A DNA stretch of 64,000 bases. It comes from JADHMP01 sp964386915 (GTDB taxonomy: Bacteria; Bacteroidota; Bacteroidia; Flavobacteriales; Flavobacteriaceae). The notes below the pieces were generated by a model. The model did no database searches and was not told where the DNA came from. It saw only the letters and a list, made by a program, of their open reading frames with translations. Of the stretch, positions 1-9,186 are shown piece after piece. Position numbers and translations under genes: made by a program. The number at the start of each line of letters is the position of its first letter. Position 1 is the first letter of the stretch. The stretch is from contig CAYLUQ010000002.1 in the NCBI GenBank assembly GCA_964386915.1, forward strand, positions 62,001 through 126,000. The letters are read 5' to 3'.

Positions 1-2178
1 AAAGTTGGTTGACGTTTGCGTCTCCCACGTAATGTTTGGATTGGGTACTTTAGTTTCATAAGCTGTTGTATATACATCACCTAAACCAGTAGCCGAAAAT
101 CCATAAGAAGCTAAGAATTGGAAGGGTGCCACGTTATCGTTACCCAATTGTCCCCAAGAACCTTTTAGCTTAAAGTAGTCTAAGAAACCGATAGCGTCAC
201 CAAAGAAATTTTCTTCAGATAAAACCCAACCGGCAGATACTCCTGGGAAGAACCCATAGCGAGTTTCTTCTGGGAAGAGATAAGAACCGTCATAACGGAA
301 CAATAACTCCAGTAAATATTTCTCTTTATAGGCATAGTTGGCACGACCGTAGTAGTTCAAACGCGCAACTTCATATCCTGTTCCTTGGCTATATTGTCCA
401 TCTTGTCCCCCAAAGCTCAATTGATCTAGATCATTTGAAAGGAAGAAACGTTTGAAGGCTCGCATATAGCTTTGTTCTGATTCTTCACGAGTAATACCTC
501 CTAAAACTTTCACATAGTGATCGTCTAAATCAAGCTCATAAGAAGCGTTGATGGTAGCCGTGATATCAGTCAAAGTGGTGTGATCTTGAGTTAAACTTGG
601 ATCACCAGGTCCTCTTTGAGCAGCAGTTAAACCAGAAGAGTCTTTGTTAACACCATCCCAAGTATATAATTGCCAAGGGCGTTGCCACTGCTTGTAGTCA
701 TAATTCATCTTGTCATAAGAAATATTACCTCTTATTAATAGACCATCAATGCCAGGCACTTTTAAGTTTAACCCAACATTACTTTGCACAAAGTTGGTGC
801 TGCGGTCAGTATATCCGGGTTCATCCGTTACCCGAATGGCAGGGTTGTTTCCGTTTTCAATATCGGGTCCATACTCTCCCGTTGGCCAGTAGGCAGGGAA
901 CCAAGGATATTGACGCACTAAATCATTAAATACGTTAGAAGGTGGGTTGGTAGCTGTGAGATTCTCTTCTTGACGAGAATACAAACCTACATCCACACTT
1001 AAATAGTCGTTAATAGTAGCGTCTAAATTTAAACGCAAATCATACTGTGTAAATCCTTTAGGCGCATTTTTAAAGTTCACATCTTGTCTTAAATAACCTA
1101 AAGAGGCTAAGTAGGAAATATTATCGTCACCTCCAGTGATTTGAATATTTTGACGTGAAGTGGGTGCATTTTTACGTTGCACTTCTTCCATCCAGTCTGT
1201 ATCAGGATAGTTCCAAAGGTCTGTACCCGCTGCCGTGTTTTGAATACGATCAGTAGAATAGGTTGGGTTTAAAACCTCTCCATTAGGACGGGTAAAAGGT
1301 TGCCCCCGAACTGCGTTGGCAGCAGCCCATTCATTAACCGGTAATTTATAAACATTTAAAAGGTTTACTAAATCCATATATTCGGCCCCTGTTAGCATAT
1401 CAGGCACAGTAGTGAAGTTTTGCCAACCGTAGTTAGACGTAATTTTCACTTTAGGTGCTCCTTTCTTTCCGCGCTTGGTGGTAATCAAAATTACCCCGTT
1501 AGCAGCTCGTGCACCATAAATGGCAGCAGAAGCATCTTTCAATACGGAAATACTTTCAATGTCAGCAGGATTAATTCGAGCCAATCCTCCAGCACGGTTT
1601 GGAATACCATCAATTACGATTAAAGCCGATGAGTTGTTGAAAGTGTTAGTTCCTCTAACTCGAATGGCAGGGTTATCAGCTCCTGGTGCTCCATTGGCAG
1701 TATCAATGTAGAGTCCTGCAACTTTACCCGCTAAGGCGGTACCTAAGTTAGGCGAGGAAGATTTTTCTAAAGCTTCACCTCCAATGGTGGCAATAGAACC
1801 GGTCAAAGTCGCTTTTTTCTGGGTGCCATAACCGGTCACCACCACTTCTTCAAGACCTTGAACATCTTCTTGCAGTTGAACATCTAAGGTGCTACTGTCT
1901 CCAACAGCAACTTCTTGTGATAAAAAGCCGAGATAAGAAAACACTAATGTATCTGCTCCCTCTGGCAAATCAATGGAATAATTCCCATCAAAATCAGTTA
2001 CTACTCCCTGAGTAGTCCCTTTTACAATTACGTTTACTCCAGGTAGCGGCGCCGTACCATCTGTCACACTTCCCGTAACAGTTTGTTGAGCGAAGGCTAC
2101 AAAACCAAACAAGAACAACGCCCCTGTAAGGCAATAGGAGACAAACGAATTTCCTAGTTTAAAAAATGAATGTGTCAT
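1..2178 (-). CDS. SusC/RagA-family TonB-linked outer membrane receptor, C-terminus beyond window
   Basis: The reading frame stays open from an ATG at 2178 to the left edge, giving 726 residues; family members are usually about 1000 residues, so the rest of the barrel lies outside. Residues 1-31 are a signal peptide ending AFAQ. Residues 33-105 form the carboxypeptidase-regulatory-like domain typical of SusC (FDGNYSIDLPEG). The plug begins near residue 109 with LEEVVVTGYGTQKKATLTGS, followed by the SusC motif around DASAAIYGARAANGVILITT (216-235). Such receptors sit in the outer membrane and import glycans or other oligomers with a SusD lipoprotein, using TonB energy. The susD partner would be expected downstream, i.e. 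left of this window. The substrate cannot be told from the sequence. Confidence 0.95.
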   Translation of the reverse strand, partial: MTHSFFKLGNSFVSYCLTGALFLFGFVAFAQQTVTGSVTDGTAPLPGVNVIVKGTTQGVVTDFDGNYSIDLPEGADTLVFSYLGFLSQEVAVGDSSTLDVQLQEDVQGLEEVVVTGYGTQKKATLTGSIATIGGEALEKSSSPNLGTALAGKVAGLYIDTANGAPGADNPAIRVRGTNTFNNSSALIVIDGIPNRAGGLARINPADIESISVLKDASAAIYGARAANGVILITTKRGKKGAPKVKITSNYGWQNFTTVPDMLTGAEYMDLVNLLNVYKLPVNEWAAANAVRGQPFTRPNGEVLNPTYSTDRIQNTAAGTDLWNYPDTDWMEEVQRKNAPTSRQNIQITGGDDNISYLASLGYLRQDVNFKNAPKGFTQYDLRLNLDATINDYLSVDVGLYSRQEENLTATNPPSNVFNDLVRQYPWFPAYWPTGEYGPDIENGNNPAIRVTDEPGYTDRSTNFVQSNVGLNLKVPGIDGLLIRGNISYDKMNYDYKQWQRPWQLYTWDGVNKDSSGLTAAQRGPGDPSLTQDHTTLTDITATINASYELDLDDHYVKVLGGITREESEQSYMRAFKRFFLSNDLDQLSFGGQDGQYSQGTGYEVARLNYYGRANYAYKEKYLLELLFRYDGSYLFPEETRYGFFPGVSAGWVLSEENFFGDAIGFLDYFKLKGSWGQLGNDNVAPFQFLASYGFSATGLGDVYTTAYETKVPNPNITWETQTSTNF

Positions 2179-2407
2179 TTAGAGTTTTTTTTAGTGCTAC
2201 AATATAGATATTAAAATTTAAATTTATAAAATTTTGTTAAAAAAAAGAAAAGGTTAAACAGTAATAAAATCCTTATGGTTGTTGGGTATAGGAAATTTAA
2301 AAAAAACGGTTACTTTTAGAGTAATGAAATCGTAATTTATAAATCAAAATTTAAATAAATAGTTAGCGTATTCCATCTAGATATTGGAAAACGATTAACT
2401 TCAACAT

Positions 2408-3376
2408 ATGAAAAAAACGATCGCTATTTTATTTTTGGGAACCCTAAGTGGTTTTCTGAAAGCCCAAACCAACTATGTGGAAAAGTTGCCTAAAACAGCA
2501 GCTACCCTCCCTATGGTTTTTATTAATGGCGGCACATTTACTATGGGTAGTCCAAAAAACGAAACAGGTCATTTTGGTGATGAAGGGCCTCAGCATGAGG
2601 TGTCAGTAAATGATTTTTGGATGGGACAATTTGAAATTACATGGGACTTGTATAGTCTTTTTATGCAAGGTAATATTGATGCTGCTCAACCCGCCCTTGG
2701 TCCAAACGATGAGGTGCAAGTAGCAGTTGATGCCATTTCTCGTGCCACGCCTCCTTATACCGATATGAGTTTTGGCATGGGCACCGAAGGCTACCCGGCT
2801 ATTTGCATGACCCAACTGGCTGCCGTAAAGTTTTGTGAATGGCTCTCTGCCATGACCGGACATTTTTATCGCCTTCCTACAGAAGCAGAATGGGAATATG
2901 CCTGTCGTGCCGGAACGGTTACTGCTTTTTCTTTTGGCAATGACGCGTCCCAACTTGAAGACTATGCTTGGTTGGCCAGCAACAGCAATGAAAAATACCA
3001 ACAAGTGGGGCAAAAAAAGCCTAACCCTTGGGGCTTATATGATATGCATGGCAATGTGGCAGAATGGACTTTAGACCAATATGCTCCCACAGCTTATAGA
3101 ACAAGGAGTGGAACAACATCCAATCCCTATGTGGTGCCTAGCAAAACCTACCCCAGAACCGTACGTGGTGGCTCTTGGGTAGACGAGCCTAATCGATTGC
3201 GTAGTGCCGCTCGTAGGCCTTCTTCTAAGAAATGGAAACAACAAGATCCCCAAATCCCTAAAAGCCTTTGGTGGCACACCGATGCAGACTTTGTTGGCTT
3301 TCGGGTGCTGCGCCCTAAGGTGACCCCAAGTGCAGCAGAACAAAAACAATATTGGAGTTACGAATCATCTAAATAA
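2408..3376 (+). CDS. Exported SUMF1/formylglycine-generating-enzyme-like protein lacking active-site cysteines
   Basis: 322 residues with an N-terminal signal peptide (to about residue 20, GFLKAQ). The rest is one FGE-sulfatase (SUMF1/EgtB/PvdO) domain: FINGGTFTMGS (39-49), RLPTEAEWEYACRAGT, WGLYDMHGNVAEWT, VRGGSWVDEPNRLRSAARR and the terminal VGFRVLRP. True formylglycine-generating enzymes carry two cysteines in the RGGS...RxxxR segment that bind copper. Here that segment has none, so sulfatase activation is unlikely; a binding or structural role is more plausible (inference). The gene is followed after 6 bp by the Gfo/Idh oxidoreductase and probably shares its transcript. It is divergent from susC across a 229-bp AT-rich region. 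Confidence 0.85.
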   Translation: MKKTIAILFLGTLSGFLKAQTNYVEKLPKTAATLPMVFINGGTFTMGSPKNETGHFGDEGPQHEVSVNDFWMGQFEITWDLYSLFMQGNIDAAQPALGPNDEVQVAVDAISRATPPYTDMSFGMGTEGYPAICMTQLAAVKFCEWLSAMTGHFYRLPTEAEWEYACRAGTVTAFSFGNDASQLEDYAWLASNSNEKYQQVGQKKPNPWGLYDMHGNVAEWTLDQYAPTAYRTRSGTTSNPYVVPSKTYPRTVRGGSWVDEPNRLRSAARRPSSKKWKQQDPQIPKSLWWHTDADFVGFRVLRPKVTPSAAEQKQYWSYESSK

Positions 3377-3382
3377 ACAATC

Positions 3383-4708
3383 ATGGAAAACAATAATGTA
3401 AAAAAAGAAGGACAATCAAGACGTTCCTTTGTCAAAACATCAGCCCTCGTTACTGGGGGATTGATAACCGCTCCCTTGGGCGTTTCAGGCATGGCACACG
3501 TACACAACGAAAAGAAATTAAAATTGGCTTTAGTAGGCTGTGGAGGTCGAGGCTCTGGAGCTGCCGTTCAAGCTCTAACGGCCGATGAAAACGTTGAATT
3601 GGTAGCTATGGCAGATGCCTTTGGCGATCGCCTAGAAAGTAGTTTGATCAGCATTCAAAAACATTTTGAGGGAGAAAAGAAAATTGACGTTAAAGAAAAA
3701 CACCGCTTTGTGGGCTTTGACGCCTATAAAAAAGCCATTGATATGGCTGATGTGGTCATTCTCACCACGCCTCCTGGTTTTAGACCCTATCATTTTGAAT
3801 ATGCCATCAATAATGATAAGCACGTGTTTATGGAAAAACCCGTTGCAACCGATCCTGTTGGCGTGCGAAAAGTGTTGGAAATGGCACGAGTGGCTAAAGC
3901 CAAAAAGTTAAATGTAGTAGTAGGCTTGCAACGGCACTACCAAAAACGCTACCTAGATCTATTTGCTAAAGTTCAGGAGGGCGCCATTGGCAAAATTACA
4001 GGTGGTCAGGTCTATTGGAACAGTGATGGCGTTTGGGTGCGAAAACGCGAAACGGGACAATCTGAATTAGAATATCAAATGCGCAACTGGTACTATTTTA
4101 ACTGGTTATGTGGTGACCATATTTTGGAACAACACATTCACAATATAGATGTGGGGAACTGGTTTGTAGGCGATTATCCTGTTTCGGCACAAGGGATGGG
4201 AGGCCGTCAAGTGCGAAACGGTAAAGACCACGGTGAAATATTCGATCACCATTTTGTAGAGTTTACTTATGCTAGTGGGGCCGTCATTGCCAGTCAGTGT
4301 CGACATATTCCCAATTGTATGCGCCGAGTAGATGAAAGTTTTCAAGGAACCAATGGAAGTATAGAAATTGGTGCTGGAAAAATTAAAGATTTAGATGGCA
4401 ATGTGGTTTATCAATACAGCGGTAGAAAAGATCCTAATCCCTATCAAGTAGAACACGATGAATTGTTTGCTTCTATCCGAAACGGAGGTGTAATTGCTGA
4501 CGCCGAAAACGGAGCCAAAGCTACACTCACCGCTATTTTAGGCCGTATGGCAACCTATTCTGGAACGGTTGTTACTTTTGAGCAGGCACTGAATTCAGAT
4601 CTACAACTCGTGCCCGAAAGTATGGATTGGAACAGCACCCCACCAGTGCAGCCTGATGCCAACGGCAACTATGCCATTCCAACGCCCGGAAAAACAAAAT
4701 ATAGTTAA
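3383..4708 (+). CDS. Tat-exported Gfo/Idh/MocA family oxidoreductase
   Basis: 441 residues. A twin-arginine signal is visible at residues 12-30 (SRRSFVKTSALVTGG), so the folded, cofactor-loaded enzyme should be exported. The Rossmann motif LALVGCGGRGSG follows at about residue 48, and the family EKP motif with its catalytic lysine is in HVFMEKPVATDPVG. These enzymes oxidise or epimerise sugars or inositols with NAD(P); exported Bacteroidota members often retain tightly bound cofactor. The following gene starts 1 bp after the stop, so the two are almost certainly co-translated and may act on the same ketose or inosose intermediate (inference). Confidence 0.93.
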   Translation: MENNNVKKEGQSRRSFVKTSALVTGGLITAPLGVSGMAHVHNEKKLKLALVGCGGRGSGAAVQALTADENVELVAMADAFGDRLESSLISIQKHFEGEKKIDVKEKHRFVGFDAYKKAIDMADVVILTTPPGFRPYHFEYAINNDKHVFMEKPVATDPVGVRKVLEMARVAKAKKLNVVVGLQRHYQKRYLDLFAKVQEGAIGKITGGQVYWNSDGVWVRKRETGQSELEYQMRNWYYFNWLCGDHILEQHIHNIDVGNWFVGDYPVSAQGMGGRQVRNGKDHGEIFDHHFVEFTYASGAVIASQCRHIPNCMRRVDESFQGTNGSIEIGAGKIKDLDGNVVYQYSGRKDPNPYQVEHDELFASIRNGGVIADAENGAKATLTAILGRMATYSGTVVTFEQALNSDLQLVPESMDWNSTPPVQPDANGNYAIPTPGKTKYS

Positions 4709-4709
4709 G

Positions 4710-5627
4710 ATGAATAGGAGAGCTTTTACACAAACTATGGCCCTAGCTGGTTTGGGAACTACTGCAACACAACCGTTGTGGGGGGCAGCCCCATCTTCAT
4801 CTGTGGCCTATCAATACAACTTGCACTATGCGCCACACTTGGGGATGTTTAAACATCACGCTGGTGATGATCCCATAGACCAACTCAATTTTATGGCCGA
4901 TCAGGGGTTTACCGCTTTTGAAGATAACGGCATGCGAGAGCGTCCTGTGGCGCTACAAGAAAAAATGGCCCAAACCATGGCCAAAAGAGGATTAAAAATG
5001 GGTGTTTTTGTCGCGCATCAAATTTATTGGCGCAAACCCAATTTGGCTAGTGGTGATGAAACCCTGCGTGCGGAGTTCCTGGACTATATCAAAAAAGCAG
5101 TTGAAGTGGCTAAACGAGTCAATGCCAAATGGATGACCGTGGTGCCGGGCTTTGTAGATTTACGTCAAAATATGGCTTATCAAACGGCCCATGTGGTGGA
5201 GAGTCTAAAACAGGCAGCTGCTATTTTAGAACCTCACGATTTAGTCATGGTGCTGGAGCCTTTAAATTTTAGAGATCACCCAGGCCTTTTTCTCTCTGAA
5301 AGTCCACAAGCCTATGAAATTTGCAAGGCGGTAGATTCACCATCCTGCAAAATCTTGTTTGACATTTATCACCAACAAATTCAAGAAGGGAACTTAATTC
5401 CTAATATTGAAAAGAGTTGGGATGAGATTGGCTATTTCCAAATTGGAGACAATCCCGGGCGCAAAGAACCCACCACAGGAGAAATTAATTACAAGAACAT
5501 ATTTAAATTCATCCATGCCAAAGGCTATCAAGGTGTTTTGGGTATGGAACACGGCAATTTCAATGCCGGAAAAGAAGGAGAAGCTGCTTTGATAAAAGCT
5601 TATCAGTCGGTAGATCAATTTTTGTAG
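4710..5627 (+). CDS. Tat-exported hydroxypyruvate-isomerase-like TIM barrel (sugar isomerase/epimerase)
   Basis: 305 residues from the ATG at 4710, one base after the upstream stop; this start places the twin-arginine signal at the N-terminus (NRRAFTQTMALAGLG), whereas an in-frame ATG at 4656 would bury it behind 18 extra residues. The body is an AP-endonuclease-2-type TIM barrel resembling Hyi. Metal-ligand strands are visible as MVLEPLNFRDHPG, KILFDIYHQQIQEG and YFQIGDNPGRKEP, ending in GVLGMEHG. Family members interconvert hydroxypyruvate and tartronate semialdehyde or related keto sugars. The Tat signal and the adjacent Tat-exported oxidoreductase suggest a periplasmic sugar-modification pair. 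The exact substrate is unknown. Confidence 0.88.
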   Translation: MNRRAFTQTMALAGLGTTATQPLWGAAPSSSVAYQYNLHYAPHLGMFKHHAGDDPIDQLNFMADQGFTAFEDNGMRERPVALQEKMAQTMAKRGLKMGVFVAHQIYWRKPNLASGDETLRAEFLDYIKKAVEVAKRVNAKWMTVVPGFVDLRQNMAYQTAHVVESLKQAAAILEPHDLVMVLEPLNFRDHPGLFLSESPQAYEICKAVDSPSCKILFDIYHQQIQEGNLIPNIEKSWDEIGYFQIGDNPGRKEPTTGEINYKNIFKFIHAKGYQGVLGMEHGNFNAGKEGEAALIKAYQSVDQFL

Positions 5628-5629
5628 TC

Positions 5630-6583
5630 TTGTCTGCCAAGTCCCTTACAGCACTTTTAGGTATTCGTTATCCCCTCATCCAAGCCGGTATGGTTTGGGT
5701 GAGTGGTTGGCGTTTGGCTGCAGCTGTGAGCGAAGCCGGGGGATTAGGCGTTATTGGCGCCGGCTCTATGTATCCTGAAATATTGCGGGAACACATTCAA
5801 AAATGCAAGGCGGCTACTTCTAAACCCTTTGGGGTAAACGTTCCGTTGATGTATCCGGATATCGATCAGCTGATGGCGGTGATTCTCGCTGAAAAAGTGC
5901 CAGTGGTGATCACCTCTGCCGGAAACCCTAAACTATGGACGGCAAGCCTGCAAGAAAATGGATGCCTCGTGCTGCATGTGGTAAGTTCTTTGCCCTTTGC
6001 CCTTAAGGCTCAGGAGAGTGGAGTAGATGCTGTCATTGCAGAAGGTTTTGAAGCTGGGGGCCATAACGGAAGAGAAGAAACGACCACCCTTGTTTTAATT
6101 CCTCTTCTGCGACCTCATATTAAGGTGCCGCTGGTAGCCGCTGGTGGCATTGCCTCGGGACAAGCTATGTTGGCAGCCCTGGCTCTAGGAGCCGATGGTG
6201 TGCAAGTAGGCTCCCGTTTTGTAGCCACCCCAGAAGCTTCTGCACACGATCATTTTAAGCAAGTGGTGTTAGACGCTACCCAAGACAGTACGGTCCTAAC
6301 CTTAAAAGAATTAGCTCCCGTTCGCTTGATTAAAAATCCTTTTTACGAACAAGTGCAAAAACTCTATGCCCAAGGAGCAACCCCAGAACAACTAAAAGAA
6401 GCCTTGGGAACAGGACGAGCCAAAAAAGGGATGTTTGAGGGCGACCTCGTTGAAGGCGAATTGGAAATTGGCCAAGTAGCCGCCCAAATTGATCAGATTA
6501 AACCCGCAGCTAAGGTGGTGGAGGAAATACTAAACGATTATCACATTGCCTTACGGGCCCTAACAAATCTAGACCAAGCATAG
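5630..6583 (+). CDS. Nitronate monooxygenase / 2-nitropropane dioxygenase family FMN enzyme
   Basis: 317 residues read from a TTG at 5630, 2 bp after the upstream stop. The next in-frame ATG would delete the conserved N-terminal strand LLGIRYPLIQAGM, so TTG is the likely start. Family features are the flavin-barrel start PLIQAGMVWVSG, the AEGFEAGGHNGR segment with the conserved histidine, and the FMN-phosphate motif VAAGGIASGQAMLAALALGADGVQVGSRF. These enzymes oxidise alkyl nitronates, but close relatives include enoyl-ACP reductase FabK, so specificity is not certain. It is cytoplasmic, unlike the three exported products upstream, and may simply be the distal gene of the operon. Its end lies 13 bp from the convergent lysA. 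Confidence 0.88.
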   Translation: MSAKSLTALLGIRYPLIQAGMVWVSGWRLAAAVSEAGGLGVIGAGSMYPEILREHIQKCKAATSKPFGVNVPLMYPDIDQLMAVILAEKVPVVITSAGNPKLWTASLQENGCLVLHVVSSLPFALKAQESGVDAVIAEGFEAGGHNGREETTTLVLIPLLRPHIKVPLVAAGGIASGQAMLAALALGADGVQVGSRFVATPEASAHDHFKQVVLDATQDSTVLTLKELAPVRLIKNPFYEQVQKLYAQGATPEQLKEALGTGRAKKGMFEGDLVEGELEIGQVAAQIDQIKPAAKVVEEILNDYHIALRALTNLDQA

Positions 6584-6596
6584 CTTAAGCGTAGGT

Positions 6597-7820
6597 TTAA
6601 GACGTCACTTTTTCTTTAAAATCAATCAAAATTTGATTCTGCATGAGGTCTTCAAAAGTTTCTCTTTTTCGAATCAGGTGGGCTTCGCCATTATGCCAAA
6701 GAACTTCGGCTGGACGAAAGCGGGAGTTGTAGTTGCTGGCCATGGTAAAGCAATAGGCTCCTGCATTTTTAAAGGCCAAAATATCGCCTTCGGCAATTGC
6801 ACTAATCTTGCGATTGCTGCCAAAAGTATCGGTCTCGCAAATATAGCCCACCACCGTATAGAAGCGTTCCTTGCCTTCGGGATTGGAAAGGTTGATAATT
6901 TCGTGATGAGAGCCATAAAACATAGGACGTAACAAGTGATTAAAGCCTGTATTCACTTGGGCAAAAACGGTAGAAGTGGTTTGTTTTACCGCATTTACTT
7001 TGGTGAGAAAATAGCCTGCTTCACTCACTAAAAATTTACCGGGTTCAAAAGCCAACTCTAAATCGCGGCCATACGTTTGGCAAAAGGATTGGAAGCGTTG
7101 GGTCAAGCCTTCGCCTAGCTCTTCAATATTGGTTTCTATATCGCCTTCTCTATAGGGCACTTTAAAACCACTGCCAAAATCAACAAAGCTGAGGTCTTTA
7201 AATTGTATGGCTACGTCAAATAAAATATCTGCAGCCCGTAAAAACACATCAATATCTAATATATCACTACCGGTGTGCATATGAATGCCGTTGATGTGCA
7301 TTTTAGTGTTTTCTACAATGCGTAATACATGGGGAATTTGGTGTATGGAAATGCCAAATTTAGAATCGATATGGCCTACCGATATTTTGCTATTGCCTCC
7401 CGCCATAACATGCGGGTTGATGCGAATACACACAGGTGTCTGTGGGTGTTTGGTGCCAAATTGTTCTAAAATGGAGAGGCTGTCAATGTTAATTTGAACG
7501 CCTAAATCTGCCACGGCTTCAATTTCTTCTAACGAGACGCCATTGGGGGTAAAAATAATTTCATTGGGTGCAAACCCAGCTTGTAGGCCCAATTGTACTT
7601 CTTGAATGGATACCGTGTCAAGTCCAGCACCCAGCTGCTTCATATAACGCAAAACTGAAACATTAGACAAGGCCTTGCACGCATAATTAATGCGTAAGCT
7701 GTTACCTTTAGAAAAGGCGTTGGCTAAACGGTTATATTGAGCGGCAATTTTGGCTGCATCATAAACATAGGTGGGTTCTCCGTGGGTTTGTGCAATGGCT
7801 AATAAATCTTGTGCGGTCAC
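6597..7820 (-). CDS. lysA: Diaminopimelate decarboxylase
   Basis: PLP-dependent enzyme converting meso-diaminopimelate to lysine. I choose the GTG at 7820 (407 residues). The frame could be extended to a TTG at 7871, but that stretch holds the promoter: TTG as -33 box, 20 nt, then TACTTTTA at 7848-7841. Fold-type III motifs are clear: VYDAAKI, the PLP lysine in YACKALSN (K49), the HTGSDI loop, FEPGKFLV, CETDTFG and the terminal NSRFRPAEVL. Monocistronic and convergent with the nitronate monooxygenase. Together with dapD (17.4 kb) and dapB (49.2 kb) it covers three steps of the succinylase DAP/lysine route. Confidence 0.96.
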   Translation of the reverse strand: MTAQDLLAIAQTHGEPTYVYDAAKIAAQYNRLANAFSKGNSLRINYACKALSNVSVLRYMKQLGAGLDTVSIQEVQLGLQAGFAPNEIIFTPNGVSLEEIEAVADLGVQINIDSLSILEQFGTKHPQTPVCIRINPHVMAGGNSKISVGHIDSKFGISIHQIPHVLRIVENTKMHINGIHMHTGSDILDIDVFLRAADILFDVAIQFKDLSFVDFGSGFKVPYREGDIETNIEELGEGLTQRFQSFCQTYGRDLELAFEPGKFLVSEAGYFLTKVNAVKQTTSTVFAQVNTGFNHLLRPMFYGSHHEIINLSNPEGKERFYTVVGYICETDTFGSNRKISAIAEGDILAFKNAGAYCFTMASNYNSRFRPAEVLWHNGEAHLIRKRETFEDLMQNQILIDFKEKVTS

Positions 7821-7840
7821 GATTCCTAAAATTTTGAGCG

Positions 7841-7848
7841 TAAAAGTA
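7841..7848 (-). promoter_or_regulatory. lysA promoter, -7 box TACTTTTA
   Basis: On the minus strand TACTTTTA matches the Bacteroidota -7 consensus TAnnTTTG with one mismatch. A TTG lies 20 nt upstream as a -33 box. The GTG start of lysA is 20 nt downstream. Confidence 0.55.
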
Positions 7849-7964
7849 GAATAAAAAGCCGCAGAGCCCAAGGCTGCTATGAAATTGATTTAAAATCACA
7901 ACGAACTGTTATAAATATAACATTTAACCCTGCAAAATCCTTCGGTCAAGCCCAAGGGAATTCT

Positions 7965-7972
7965 TATTTTTG
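7965..7972 (+). promoter_or_regulatory. sucC promoter, -7 box TATTTTTG
   Basis: Perfect TAnnTTTG box, 20 nt before the sucC ATG at 7993. The box overlaps an in-frame GTG at 7972, which argues against that GTG being the start codon. Confidence 0.65.
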
Positions 7973-7992
7973 TGCAAAATATTGAGACCGAA

Positions 7993-9186
7993 ATGAATTT
8001 ACACGAATATCAAGGAAAAGCTATTTTAGCTGAATATGGTGTTGCCATTCAGCGTGGCCTAGTGGCCAAAACCACCGCAGAAGCAGTGCAAGCTGCTCAA
8101 GACCTAACCCAAGAAACTGGAACCGAATGGCATGTGATTAAGGCCCAAATTCACGCCGGTGGACGCGGTAAAGGCGGCGGTGTGAAATTGGCTAAATCCA
8201 TTGCTGAGGTAGAATCGGTTGCCGATTCCATTTTAGGCATGCAGCTCATCACCCCGCAAACCCCTCCTGAAGGAAAAAAAGTAAACCAAGTTCTGGTAGC
8301 AGAAGATGTTTATTATCCCGGCGCAAGTGAGCCTAGTGAATTCTATATGTCGGTCTTGTTGAACCGTGCTACCGGAAAAAATATGATCATGTATTCTACC
8401 GAAGGCGGTATGGATATTGAAACGGTAGCTGAGCAAACACCCCATTTAATTTTTACGGAAGAAATTGATCCCGCTCTAGGACTTCAGCCTTTCCAAGCAC
8501 GTAAAGTAGCTTTTAATCTCGGCCTTTCAGGGGCAGCTTTCAAAGCTATGGTTCAGTTTGTGTCGGCGCTTTATAAGGCCTATGTAGGAGCCGATGCCTC
8601 CCTTTTCGAAATCAATCCGGTGTTAAAAACGTCTGACGAAAAAATTATTGCGGTAGATGCCAAGGTTACGCTAGATGACAATGCGCTCTATCGTCATAAA
8701 GACTTTGCCGCCTTACGTGATTTGAGCGAAGAAAACCCAGTAGAAGTTGAAGCCCGTGAAGTAGGACTTAATTATGTTGACCTCGACGGCAATGTGGGCT
8801 GCATGGTGAATGGAGCTGGTTTGGCAATGGCTACTATGGATCTAATCAAACAAGCAGGTGGCGATCCTGCTAACTTTTTAGATGTGGGAGGAACCGCAGA
8901 TGCAGCTCGAGTAGAAACTGCTTTTCGATTGATTTTAAAAGACCCAAAAGTGAAGGCCATTTTGGTGAATATCTTTGGTGGAATTGTGCGTTGTGATCGA
9001 GTGGCACAAGGTATAGTAGATGCCTATAAAAATATGGGTGATGCTATTCAAGTGCCTTTGATTGTGCGTTTGCAAGGCACCAACGCTAGTGTTGCGAAGG
9101 AGTTGATTGACAATTCCGGGCTCAATGTGCTATCGGCCATTGCCTTTCAAGAAGCAGCCGATAAGGTGCAAGCAGCACTTGCTTAA
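7993..9186 (+). CDS. sucC: Succinyl-CoA synthetase (ADP-forming) beta subunit
   Basis: 397 residues from the ATG at 7993, which gives the canonical N-terminus MNLHEYQGKAILAEYGV. The ATP-grasp domain covers about residues 2-230 (HAGGRGKGGGVKLA, FEINPVLKT). The C-terminal CoA-ligase-like domain begins near GCMVNGAGLAMATMDLIK and includes FLDVGGTAD and ILVNIFGGIVRCD. With SucD it catalyses the substrate-level phosphorylation step of the TCA cycle. No sucD is adjacent, so the alpha subunit must be encoded elsewhere. The sigma-54 control region of the next gene begins directly at the sucC stop codon. Confidence 0.97.
   Translation: MNLHEYQGKAILAEYGVAIQRGLVAKTTAEAVQAAQDLTQETGTEWHVIKAQIHAGGRGKGGGVKLAKSIAEVESVADSILGMQLITPQTPPEGKKVNQVLVAEDVYYPGASEPSEFYMSVLLNRATGKNMIMYSTEGGMDIETVAEQTPHLIFTEEIDPALGLQPFQARKVAFNLGLSGAAFKAMVQFVSALYKAYVGADASLFEINPVLKTSDEKIIAVDAKVTLDDNALYRHKDFAALRDLSEENPVEVEAREVGLNYVDLDGNVGCMVNGAGLAMATMDLIKQAGGDPANFLDVGGTADAARVETAFRLILKDPKVKAILVNIFGGIVRCDRVAQGIVDAYKNMGDAIQVPLIVRLQGTNASVAKELIDNSGLNVLSAIAFQEAADKVQAALA

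Noticed and set aside
2179..2240. A TAnnTTTG promoter for susC
   Set aside because: Only imperfect matches such as CTATATTG occur upstream of the susC ATG in AT-rich DNA; I could not choose one with confidence.
2301..2325. Short inverted repeat TTACT-N5-AGTAA between susC and the FGE-like gene
   Set aside because: A 5-bp stem in very AT-rich DNA is expected by chance and sits at no clear promoter element.
4656..4709. Upstream ATG for the hydroxypyruvate-isomerase-like gene
   Set aside because: It overlaps the end of the oxidoreductase gene and would push the Tat signal away from the N-terminus.
7821..7871. Longer lysA reading from a TTG at 7871
   Set aside because: The extension contains a complete -33/-7 promoter and encodes no conserved residues; the GTG at 7820 fits the family length.
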